In this document: positions 11,001 to 21,300 of the stretch, in pieces
How positions within the stretch are numbered: position 1 is the stretch's first letter
Layout of the letters: each line of letters opens with the position of its first letter
DNA from: Phoenix dactylifera
Lineage: Eukaryota; Streptophyta; Magnoliopsida; Arecales; Arecaceae
DNA: 64,000 bases
NCBI RefSeq assembly: GCF_009389715.1
Contig: NC_052400.1
Span: 3,286,001-3,350,000 of the forward strand
Direction of reading: 5' to 3'
Program-made: the position numbers and the translations under genes
Notes under the pieces: generated by a model
The model's database searches: none
What the model was told of the DNA's origin: nothing
The model's input: the letters and a program-made list of their open reading frames with translations, nothing else

Positions 11001-11945
11001 AAGAATAAAGGAAAGATGGTGCATTACCTCGGGCGGAGGCAGATCTCGATCGATCGTTGCTTCGGGTCGGTCGGTCGGTCGATGCCCGTCTCCGAAGAGG
11101 AGGGCTGTCGCGAAGCTCGATCGAGGCTTGAGGGCTGCTCGGTTGGCGCCAGAAAGGAGGGAGGAGGAGGAGACCCTAGGGCGGAGGCGAAGCTCGAGAA
11201 CAAATTAAAGAAGGAAAAAACACCCATGAATACACGATGAAGAGGAGGAAGAGGAGGAGAACAAGCGAGAAGGAGGGAGAGGAGAGGAGAAAAATATCTC
11301 GGGCGGAGGGGATTGAGGTCGGTCTGTCGGCGTCGGAGAGGAGGGAGGAGGAGAGGGGGTTGGGTCGGTCGGTCAGCGCCGAAAAGGAGGAAGGAGGTTG
11401 GGGTCGGACGGTCGATGCCGGAGAGGAGAAAGATGGGGGCTAGACCTGCTCAGCGTCGGAGAGGAGAAAACTAGGGCAGAATGAGGGCTCGGGGTTGGGC
11501 ACTAGGTTTGGAGGGGGTCTTCGAATTTGATGACGCTTATAAGCGTCGTCTTAGGTCTTGACCTTCAACGACGCTTAAAAGCGTCCTCTCAGGTCCACTC
11601 CTGAGAAGCCCTCTTCAATAAAGGAGAAAACCACCCGGGACACATGCATGCTTGGCTTCCTACTCCCTGTTGTCTGAAAGTTTCTTCTCAAATCACTGCC
11701 AACTGCAGAGCCTCTTCCTCTCATCTCTGGGCTGCTCTTGCTGGCTCTTCCCTTGCAAACGGCCCATACTTTCCAGCGTCGTTTTAGCTTGAGTCCTATG
11801 ACGACGCTTTTAAGCGTCGTTAGCTCTTTCAAATTGCCGACACTCATTAGAAGCATCGGCAAAATTTGGTACGGGAGCCAAATTTACCGATTTATCTCCT
11901 TAGCGTCGGCATTCAAGAGTCGGCTTAACTTCTTTTCTTTGTAGT
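11001..11945. mobile_element. CACTA (En/Spm) DNA transposon remnant, one end preserved
   Basis: The right end reads ttttctttgtagtg and finishes at 11945, the expected CACTA terminus (inverse of CACTACAAA). Inside it lie palindromic subterminal motifs of the form GACGCTTNNAAGCGTC at 11532-11547, 11570-11585 and 11803-11818, plus 'tcggc' variants. Subterminal repeats of this kind are typical binding sites for CACTA transposases. About 11010-11520 is GC-rich, purine-rich and internally repetitive ('gtcggagaggaggaa'), and may be the body of a non-autonomous element. I could not find the matching CACTACA left end or a transposase, so the left limit is a guess. Confidence 0.6.
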
Positions 11946-12594
11946 GTTCTTTTCTTACTATAAAACAAAAACAAAAAAATCACCATCCCCCCTCCCCCAC
12001 CCCCCCCACAAAAAAAAAAAAAACCAAACGAAACCAAAAATATCATCATCTTACCTCAACTAAAAAATAAATTTTAAGAATATTGAGTCTAAGACTCAAC
12101 ATAACTTAATATAGACATGAATCCTAAAATAGTTAAAATTAATGATTCATTTTCATAAAATTAGGAGTTGACAATGAACCAAGAGAGCAAGTAATTACAC
12201 TAAACAAAACAAAACTATAAACCGAACTACAATAAGTTCCTCACTACGGATAAATTTCTCCAAGTCGAGTGACCTTTGCCACGATAAGTAGACATGTTCG
12301 TACATGATTGCAGTCGAGGAGAGCCAAGTTGGAAGCTAGAGAGTAGCTCGACTTAATTTAAAATACTCGGACCTGAAACTCGACTTGAGAACGATCGAGC
12401 CTTAATATCTAAGTTTGAATACTACTCGATAAAAAAAAAAAATTAATACTTAAGATCGGTTTGGCTCGACTTGAATATCAATCGAGCATACTCGATCTCA
12501 AATTCGAGCTTTTATCGTAATTTAAAAAATTATAATTTACATAAAATATAATATAATACTATATTTTAAAAATATTAAATTAATAATATATATT
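11946..12594. other. Spacer and left part of XTH duplication unit B
   Basis: A C-rich then A-rich simple tract lies at about 11986-12025. From about 12193 the sequence matches the left edge of unit A, including 'aataagttcc', the equivalent of the copia target site. The AT-rich dispersed repeat runs to 12594, where the gypsy element interrupts it. 12590-12594 (ATATT) is half of its target duplication. Confidence 0.6.
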
Positions 12595-13694
12595 TGTTGC
12601 TGGAAATTGGACCCGGGGGCCGCCGCGAAGCCGGGGAAGGAGGAGCTCCGCTGCTGCAGGGGGCGGACGGCGGTGCGCCGGCCGGCTGCGTCCTCCGCCG
12701 CGGGGGGTGTGCAAGTCCGAAGAGGGGTGGTGCGTCCAATCCTGTCCTGTCCTGCAAAAAAGCCGGTGGCCGGGCCCCGGCGCCGGCCCTCCGATGCCTA
12801 AGTCAGAGGGGGCAAGTATGTGGAGAGAGCAGGGAAGAGAGTATGTGGAGAAGACAGAGAGAGCTTCGGGTTTTTCCTCCTATTTTTTTGTCCCCTTTTC
12901 TCTTCCCCCCAGGTTCCCTTTTATAGGAGGATTCGGTTACCTGGGAGGTGACAGGAGGTTTGTCCCGTTATGTGATAATTGGGCACGATTTGGCCCATTA
13001 ATGGCGTGGTGGAAAAAAAAGGCCGAATCAGACCGGAACCAGGGAGTTGTCACGGTCGATCGGACCTGTTGGAGTGGTTGAACCGTCGGCCGTAGCGGGC
13101 CTGGGGTCTGTGGATGGTAAGTGCATTTATTACCGAATGAACCGGCGGTCAGGTAGAGCCATGCGCTCTGATGGTTCAGTGATCCGGAGATCGTCTTGGG
13201 CCGTGTTCATTAAATGACTGAGTGCATCGGAGACTTGAGAGAGTCTCATGCATTAATGGCAGGTCGTGCCGAATACCTGCGAAGATCTTATGCCTTGATG
13301 GCTTGGAGATAGTGGCAGGTCGCAAGCCGTAGGAGTTGTCAGTCCCTTGGACTTTAGGCGGAGGTTAAACATTTGGTTAAGGCATCGGCTCGGCAAGAGT
13401 GCCGAGCCGAGCTGGTCGCCCAATGGGGCGCCCTGTGGCGGGGTTGCTTCAAGTGCTCCTGGTTGGCGCCCTTTAGGCGAGCACCTTCTAGCAGAGCGCC
13501 TCGGCGCTGTCTTTGGTCGGCACTTTCTAACCGAGCAGTTTATTTTGGTTGGGCACCTCTTAGCGCGCACTCTGGTCGGCGCCCTCTAGTCGAGCGCCTT
13601 CCTGGTCGGCATCCTTTGGCCGAGCAGCTTTCCGGTCGGCGCTCTTCGGCCGAGCGCCTCTGTGGATATATGACTTAGGGTTTTTCCCCTAACA
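12595..13694 (-). repeat. gypsy 3' LTR (left in the window)
   Basis: This 1100-bp LTR has TG...CA ends in the form TGTTGC...CTAACA on the + strand. A TATA box in minus orientation (ttttata) lies at about 12919-12926. It contains the repeated phrase 'ggtcggc...ccgagc'. It is shorter than its partner by 20 bp: an 18-bp tandem duplication present only in the other LTR, plus 2 bp. Confidence 0.95.
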
Positions 13695-14228
13695 CTAACC
13701 CCCGACTTCCGAGCTCCAGTTGGCTATCAGCTGGAGCGCGGGAAGTAGCTTTAATTGGGTCGTCACGAATTCCGAAAATTTTGATTTACTGTGCGTTTTG
13801 AATTATCGAACGCTTCGAGGAGCCTTTAATAGGCGGCGTCTCTTCTTTCCCGAAGAGCCTCATTATTGGGACACCTTTTGCGAAGCGTCCTCGCGTCGTG
13901 GGCTCATGATGGGGCCGCACGATCTTCGATTGCGGATGCCTTTCCGCACGATCCGATGGGGCGCTTCGACATTCGAAGCGCCAGCCCTAATTAAATGCGT
14001 CGTTCTGTCTTTTAGGCCGACACGTGTTATCATCTAACCAGGACGCAGCGCTTTCTTCGCTGATCCAGGCCGTTGGGGAGGTCTATATAAACTCTCCCCC
14101 GGCCCCCTGTCCTCTTTCTATTGCCTTCTGCTTCCAGCTTCCTATTCTCCCAGCCTTCCTCAGACCGAAGTCCCTTTTCTCCGGCATCTTTCCCAGGTCC
14201 CCCTTCTTTTTGATTTCCCTCTCTTGTA

Positions 14229-16435
14229 ATGGGTTCTTTGCCTAGCGAAGTAGTATCCACCATGAGTGTCCTGGAGGTCGAGATGACCGAAGAGTGGTTT
14301 TTCCCTCTTCACGGGTTCCATTTGGAACCCGCCAGGCGAAGGGATCGGGTAACCGATCCTCCGGTAGGCCGGATCGGAGTGCACTCGGAGTCACTCTGGG
14401 CCGGCCTCCGATTTCCTCTTCACAGCTTTGTGAATGAGTTGCTGGCGGTATGCCAGTTGGTCCCGGCGCAACTCACTCCAAACGCTTGGAGGGCAGTGAT
14501 GGGTTTCCTATCACTGTGTTTACTACAGGAGATTCCTACCTCTGTCCACGTCTTCTGGCGACTTTTTATTTTTAAGTCGAACCCGGGAGACGGGGAGTGG
14601 CTCTACATCGCCCTCCGGGTGGGTCGTCCACTTTTTCATGGTGCCCCCTCATCCATTCATGGTTGGAAGGAGAAATTCTTCTTCCTGGGTTCCGAACGGG
14701 CCTGGGGGTTTGACCCCAGGTGGAGGCCGGCCCAACTTAAATCCATCAACAGGCTCCCCCAGCTTTCTCCGCGTGAGCAGGAGATCTTCGATACCATCCG
14801 CAGCCTTGGGGACGGGATTTTGCTGAACGGCCTCATTAGCGAGGACGCCCTGGTGAACGTGGGCTTGAGCTCGGCACGTCCTCAGGGTAAGGATAGTTAC
14901 AGCAACTTCTTATTTCCTTATTGTTCTAATGTTCTAATTTTGCTCATCTTTGCAGACATCGCAAAAATGGTGACCAAGAGCGAAGTCCTTTACGCCCGCT
15001 TCCAAAAGAGGGCGGCTGAACTCTCAGGAGAACCGACCGAGCCGAGGAAGAAAGCAAAGACCTCGGCGAAGACCTCGACGACCACAACCGTTGAGGCGCG
15101 CGCTTCTCGCCCCGTGCGCCCTGAGGCTGGTCGGGGAGAGGGCGTGGGCTCTGGCGGAGCCACAATGGCACCTCCGTGTCCGGTGCCGATTTCGCAAGTC
15201 CCTGGTCGGCGGGAAGCTCCAGATTCCGACCAGGGAGGGAGGACCTCAGCAGATCTGGCGCTCGCACGCCCCACCTCTACCACGCAGCGGTCCGGTCAGC
15301 CGTCTACTCGACCCCAATTCCCCAGCTCTGAGCCGGGGAATAGCCAAGAAGCAACGGGGTCGGCCGCACCCCGGCCAGCTGAGGCCGGTCTGGCGGGTCC
15401 TTCGGGTCCTCAGGAGCGGGTGCCTTACGCTCCTGGATGGGCTGTTTTCGAGGGCGACTCGGCCCTCGATAATGTACAAGTGGCGCGCGAAGTTCTTCGG
15501 GTCGCGCTGCTCCCGGCCGACCAGGCCAAAATTCGGTCCATGAACTACGGCGAGTTCATGGACTCCGCTATTTGCTCTTCCATCCGAGTAAGTCAGCTTT
15601 TATCTCTGTGCAAATTGGTGTTTCGGCTTAAAACTGTTTCTTACATGTCCCTCTTGCAGCGCCTCCACGAGACCGAGACGATGATTCACATCATCCAGGA
15701 CTATCGGGACCGGGCCCGAAGGCATCAAAGGGGGCGCGAGGAGGCCGAAACAAAGTTCCTCGCGTCTGAGGCCGAGCAGAAAGTGCTTCAAGCGAAGCTA
15801 GGGGCGGCCGAAGACGAGGTTCGGACTCTGGTCGCCGAACTTGAAGAGGAGAAGGGCGCGCACTCTTTGACTAGGTCCGAAGTGCGCGCTGCGGAGGCCC
15901 GCCGGACGGAGGCCGAATCGTCGCTCGCTATACGCGAGCAGGAGGTGGGGGAGGCTCGAATAAAGGTCCGAGATCTCGAGATCCGTCTACTTGACGTGCA
16001 ATCTCTGCTCGCGGATCGCGAAAGAGAAATAAAGATTTTGGAGCGGAAGGCCGCCTACCATGAGGCTCGGGAGAAGGAGGCCCGGGAGCAGGCCCAGGAC
16101 GCCGTCAAGCTCTTCCGTGAGTCGGAGGAGTTTCGCGACCTCTTAGCAGAGGAGGGCGTGAACGGGTTAATCTAAGGCTTCCGGGATTTCCGCAACCAGT
16201 TGCGGCATCTTCTCCCGGATTTCGATGTAAACCTGCTCAAACCGGGAGCAGGGAGGGCGGAGGCGGAGGCAGAAAGTCCGGGAGCTGAGGCGGCCGTAGC
16301 CGATCCTGAAGCGACCGAGGTCGCCCCCGAGGCCGCTCCTATTATTGCCGAGGCCATTGTAGAGGTCTCGGCTGCTGAGCCGACCACTCCCGGGACCGCC
16401 GAGGCTGAGGTGGTCGAACTCGAACCTTTAGTGTA
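14229..16435 (+). other. Antisense gene (aORF) inside the gypsy element, PF04195-type product
   Basis: On the strand opposite gag-pol lies a long open region starting at the ATG at 14229. Its N-terminal half resembles the plant 'gypsy-type putative transposase' domain (PF04195), with features such as FPLHSFVNELL, LTPNAWRAVMGFL and GWKEKFFF. A proline/serine-rich linker follows, then a long Glu/Arg/Ala-rich coiled coil (about 15.66-16.17 kb) and an acidic Ala/Glu tail. Two stretches, 14887-14955 and 15588-15659, have GTAAG...TGCAG ends and lengths divisible by three, so they look like short introns that keep the frame open. Antisense ORFs between pol and the 3' LTR are described in Tat-clade elements; the function is unknown, and the name 'transposase' is historical. 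This copy looks nearly whole. Confidence 0.75.
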
Positions 16436-17040
16436 ATTTTTGTTCTTTCTTGTAAGGTTGGGATGGCCTCCCATTCTTGTAAGGGCCAAACCCGAATTTT
16501 GTACTTAGCCTACGGGCCTTTTTGAAATGAATATGCATTTCTTATTGGAAACTCGTTTACGTAGCGTAGGTTTTCCAGCTCGGATCCGTTTTGAGTTCCG
16601 AGGACATGGGCTTTATGGCCTCTAATTTCGCCCGCCACAGGGTTTGGGTTTAGGTTCGGCTCGTCGAGCTCCATTGTTTGGTCCTCCAACTAGTTGGAGT
16701 ATCGTTCACCCAAAGGGTTCGGGCTCGGAATTCAATCAAACTAGGGAAGTGGTTAGAGAAGCAGTAGCTGCTATGCGAGTTAGATCGGTCGACGTTTTGA
16801 TGTAGATATAGTCGCCCTCTTCTCAAAGTCTTTCCGAGCCTAGTCCAATGCGACCAAGCCTTGGGGCGGTCATTAGGACTTAACTTTAGCGAAGTTAATT
16901 AACTTCGGGTCCGAGCCTTGAATTATCGGGGTCGGACCGAATTCTCTCCCCACAGATTGGTTGAATATTTGCCAACTCGTGACAGGGACTCACCAGCCTT
17001 AGCATGATAATGTGCCGGTGTCGTGAGCATTCTTTCGCCT
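16436..17040. other. Non-coding part of the gypsy element
   Basis: No ORF or repeat stands out. It joins the antisense gene's 3' end ('cttgtaagg') to the tandem arrays and is presumably untranslated sequence of one or both transcripts. Confidence 0.5.
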
Positions 17041-17645
17041 AGGCGATTGCAAATGCTTTCTGCTCGGAGTCCATTCTTCAAGGACGTCGGCAGAGATCCG
17101 AAAACGAAAATAATGTAAAGACATTAAATAAATGGTACCTTGTACCGTATGCGTCCTGGCGCCGAGGTGACTGAAGGCGCTTCTCTGCTCGGACTCCATT
17201 CTTCGAGGACGTCGGCAGAGAAATCCATAGATAGATAAAATAATGCCGACAATAAATAAAATGCGTCCGTGCGCCGAGGCGACTGGAGACGCTTCTCTGC
17301 TCGGACTCCGCTTCTTGAGGACGTCGGCAGAGAAATCCATAGATAGATAAAATAATGCCGACAATAAATAAAATGCGTCCTTGCGCCGAGGCGACTGGAG
17401 ACGCTTCTCTGCTCGGACTCCGCTTCTTGTACCGTTTGCGTCCTTGCGCCGAGGCGACTGAAGACGCTTCTCTGCTCGGACTCCGTTCTTTGGAGACGTC
17501 GGCAGAGAAAAGTCCAAGAATAAAATAATGTAAAGACATTAAATAAATGGGTACCTTGTACCGTGTGCGTCCTTGCGCCGAGGCGACTGAGGACGCTTCT
17601 CTGCTCGGACTCCGTTCTTCGAGGACGTCGGCAGAGAAATCCAGA
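17041..17645 (-). repeat. Tandem array 1 in gypsy 3' region
   Basis: There are six copies of a unit built around 'tgctcggactccnttctt', 'gacgtcggcagag' and 'gcgccgaggcgactg', starting near 17061, 17186, 17299, 17410, 17473 and 17602. The spacing is irregular (about 63-129 bp), so the array has a higher-order or partly deleted structure. It produces long open frames in all minus frames that are not genes. Confidence 0.85.
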
Positions 17646-17760
17646 AATGGAATAGCGGGCCGAGTTCGTTGGCTGAAGCCGGTAAAAAATGAGCCGAGCT
17701 TGCTTGGCCAATAAAGACAACATCCCAACGTATCGGGGCATCCCGGCCGAGGTCGGGGTA

Positions 17761-18130
17761 GGAGCACGAGCCGAGCTCGTCCGGTCAGAGGACCGCTACT
17801 CAATAATCGATGGAGCACGAGCCGAGCTCGTCCGGTCAGAGGACCGCTACTCAATAGTCGATGGAGCACGAGCCGAGCTCGTCCGGTCAGAGAGGACCGC
17901 TACTCAATAGTCGATGGAGCACGAGCCGAGCTCGTCCGGTCAGAGAGGACCGCTACTCAATAGTCGATGGAGCACGAGCCGAGCTCGTCCGGTCAGAGAG
18001 GACCGCTACTCAATAGTCGATGGAGCACGAGCCGAGCTCGTCCGGTCAGAGAGGACCGCTACTCAATAGTCGATGGAGCACGAGCCGAGCTCATCCATGG
18101 AGCACGAGCCGAGCTCGTCCATGGAGAGCG
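17761..18130. repeat. Tandem array 2 in gypsy 3' region, about 53-bp unit
   Basis: The unit begins 'ggagcacgagccgagctcgt' and continues through 'ccggtcagagaggaccgc' and 'tactcaatagtcgat'. Copies start at about 17761, 17812, 17863, 17916, 17969, 18022 and 18075, with a short one at 18099, so the period is 51-53 bp. Sequence identity between neighbours is very high, which indicates recent expansion. Confidence 0.9.
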
Positions 18131-18366
18131 CACCATAAACTCATGGACATCTTCAGGGAGTCCACGCAGGTACTCCATCATCCCGAGGTATCAGGGCATC
18201 CCAACCGTGGTTAGGGAAGAATAAACCTGATGCCATGAGATAATCAAGAAAATTGGTGAGCTCGGAATAAGTTCGCAATCCATCAGTTTACCGTGAAATG
18301 AAATTTATAGAGTGAAATTCATAAGATGAAATTTAATAGTTGAATGATAAGGGACCCCTTAGGGTT

Positions 18367-21300
18367 CTACTGGTGGTACACGCGGAGATTTTCAGAGCTC
18401 CAGCTCCGCGGAATGGGAGTCCCATCTAGAGACTCCAATTGATAAGCTCCGGGCCGGCGAATGCGCGTGATTCGGTATGGTCCTTCCCAATTCGGGGCCA
18501 GCTTCCCTCGCTCAGTTGGTCGGGAGGTTTCAGCTCTTCTTAGGACAAGGTCCCCTGGTCTGAAAGATTTGACTTTGACCCTGGCGTTGTAGTACTGAGC
18601 TGTCTTTTGTTGGTACCTCGCCATACGCACTCGGGCGACCTCCCTTGTTTCCTCGATCAAGTCGAGGTTGCCTCTGAGCTGCGAAGAGTTAGAGCTAGCA
18701 TCGTGGTGCTCGACTCTTGGAGAGGGGAGCCCAATCTCTAGTGGAATGACGGCCTCCGTCCCATATGTCAGGTTGAAGGGAGTCTCGCCGGTGGGGACGC
18801 GGAACGTAGTCCGGTAAGCCCACAGGACATTGTATAGGTCTTCGACCCACTGTCCTTTGGATTTGTCGAGCCTGGTTTTGAGACCCTGCAAAATAGTACG
18901 ATTTGTTACCTCGGTTTCTCCGTTTGTCTGAGGATGCGCGACCGAGGTGAAGCGGTGGTCAATGCCAAGCTCGGAGCAGAATTCTCTGAAATGGATGTTG
19001 TCGAACTGGCGACCGTTGTCAGAGATAAGGATGCGGGGAAGCCCGAATCTGCAAATGATGGACTTCCAAACGAAATTCCGCATCTTCTGCTCGGTTATCC
19101 GGGCGAGGGGCTCAGCTTCCACCCACTTAGTGAAGTAGTCGATGGAGACGACCAGGAACTTTCTTTGCCCGGTGGCCAGAGGAAATGGCCCGAGGATGTC
19201 AATTCCCCACTGGGCAAAAGGCCAAGGGGAGCTGATAGAAGTCAAAAGAGCCGAGGGCCGGCGCTGAACGTTGGCGTTCCTTTGGCACCGGTCGCATCTC
19301 TTGACGAAATCCATAGCATCCTTCTGGAGTGTCGGCCAATAATACCCTTGGCGCAGAATTTTATGGGCCAAGGCTCGTCCTCCCAGATGGTTTCCACAAA
19401 TTCCTTCGTGGACTTCGCGCAGGGCATAATTAGCTTCCGTTGGGCGAAGGAATCTGAGAAGGGGAGAGGTGAAGGATTTCCGATAGAGCTTTCCCTCGTA
19501 TAGTATGTATCGGGTGGCGAGGCGCTTGATTCGGCGAGTCTCTCGTACATCAGCAGGGAGAGTTTCGTCTTGCAGATAGCTGATGAGTCCATCCATCCAG
19601 CTTGGCTCGAGCTCGGTGCAGAGGGTCCGCTCGGTCTCGTCCGTGCTGGGCTTTTGGAGATATTCCAGGACTGCCCCTTTGGGAAGCTCGCTCATGCGAG
19701 AGGACGCCAGCTTTGATAGCCGGTCGGCCCTGAGATTCTCCGACCTGGCAATATATTGGACGTGGAAAGAGTCCAAGGTCGAGGCGAGATCCCGTACCTT
19801 CTGGAGATTCTTCTGCATGGTCGGGTCTCTAGCTTCGAAGTCGCCCACAATTTGGTTGACGACGAGCTGGGAATCACTGAAGGCCTTCAAGTCCTTCACT
19901 CCTAGCTCTTTGGCTAGCTTAAGCCCGGCGACGAGCGCTTCATACTCCGCCATATTATTGGAAGCAGGAAACTCGAGGCGCAGGGCCTGCTCGGCGACCA
20001 CCCCCTCCGGGCTGGTGAGAATAAATCCTGCTCCACTACCCTCCGAGTTTGAAGAGCCATCGACATGTAGAGCCCATGTAAAACTCGGGGTCTGCTCCAG
20101 CGGTGGCTCAGGTTCAGGCTTGACCTCATCTGGTATAGTGCACTCGGCCATAAAGTCTGCGAGTGCTTGTGCTTTGATCGCCTGTCTGGGCCGGTACTCA
20201 ATGTCGAATTCCCCGAGCTCAATGGCCCATTTAGTGATCCGACCCGCACGATCCGATCTTTGCAGGATCTGCTTGATCGGCTGGTCAGTCAGCACGGCCA
20301 CTGTGTGAGCTTGGAAGTAGGGTCGGAGCCTCCGAGCTGAGATGACCAAAGCATAGGCGGTCTTCTCAAGCTTGGAGTATCGGGTCTCAGCATCCCTTAA
20401 GACCCGGCTGGTGTAATACACCGGTTTCTGAAGTTTCCCCTCCTCTCGGACCAGGACCGAGCTTACTGCTACAGGGGAGACAGCTAAATACAAGTAGAGG
20501 AGCTCACCCTGTTGAGGCTTCGTGAGTAGAGGAGGGGAAGCCAGCAGGTGCTTGAGCTCTTCAAAAGATTGCTGGCACTCGTCCGACCACAAAAAGTTCT
20601 TCGGCTTCTTGAGGGCTGCAAAGAATGGAAGGCAGCGCTCGGCCGAGCGGGAGATAAACCTCCCGAGGGCTGCCACTCGGCCCGTGAGCCGCTGTACCTC
20701 CTTGACCGTCCTGGGAGGCGTCATCCTTTGGAGGGCTCGGATCTTCTCTGGATTGGCCTCGATTCCTCGTTGTGTAATGATGAAGCCGAGGAATTTGCCG
20801 GAGGTGACCCCGAATGCACATTTAGCTGGGTTGAGCTTCATCTGGTACTTTCGGAGTGTGGAGAATGCTTCATTGAGGTCGGCTATGTGGTCTTGCGCCG
20901 CCTTACTTTCACCAGCATGTCATCCACGTAGACCTCCATGTTTCGGCCTATTTGGTCTTTGAAGATCCGGCTGACCAGCCTTTGATAAGTCGCCCCGGCA
21001 TTTTTTAGACCGAATGGCATCACTTTGTAGCAGTAGGTTCCCCCGTCGGTGATGAAGGCTGTCTTTTCCTCGTCTTCTGGCGCCATGCGGATCTGGTTAT
21101 ATCCGGAAAAGGCGTCCATGAATGCCAGCAGCTCGTGACCCGAGGTGGAGTCCACGAGCTGGTCTATGCTAGGAAGTGGAAAGCTGTCCTTCGGGCAGGC
21201 TTTATTCAGGTCGGTGTAGTCCACGCACATACGCCACTTCCCGTTGGCCTTCTTGACGAGGACCACATTGGCGAGCCACTCCGGGTAAGCTATCTCCCGG

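Noticed and set aside
16999-17869. Overlapping minus-strand open frames of 170-260 codons
   Set aside because: All are produced by the tandem array in the gypsy 3' region; no family resemblance and no start context.
17041-18130. Possible CRISPR-like array
   Set aside because: The units are whole tandem repeats without unique spacers, in a plant retrotransposon.
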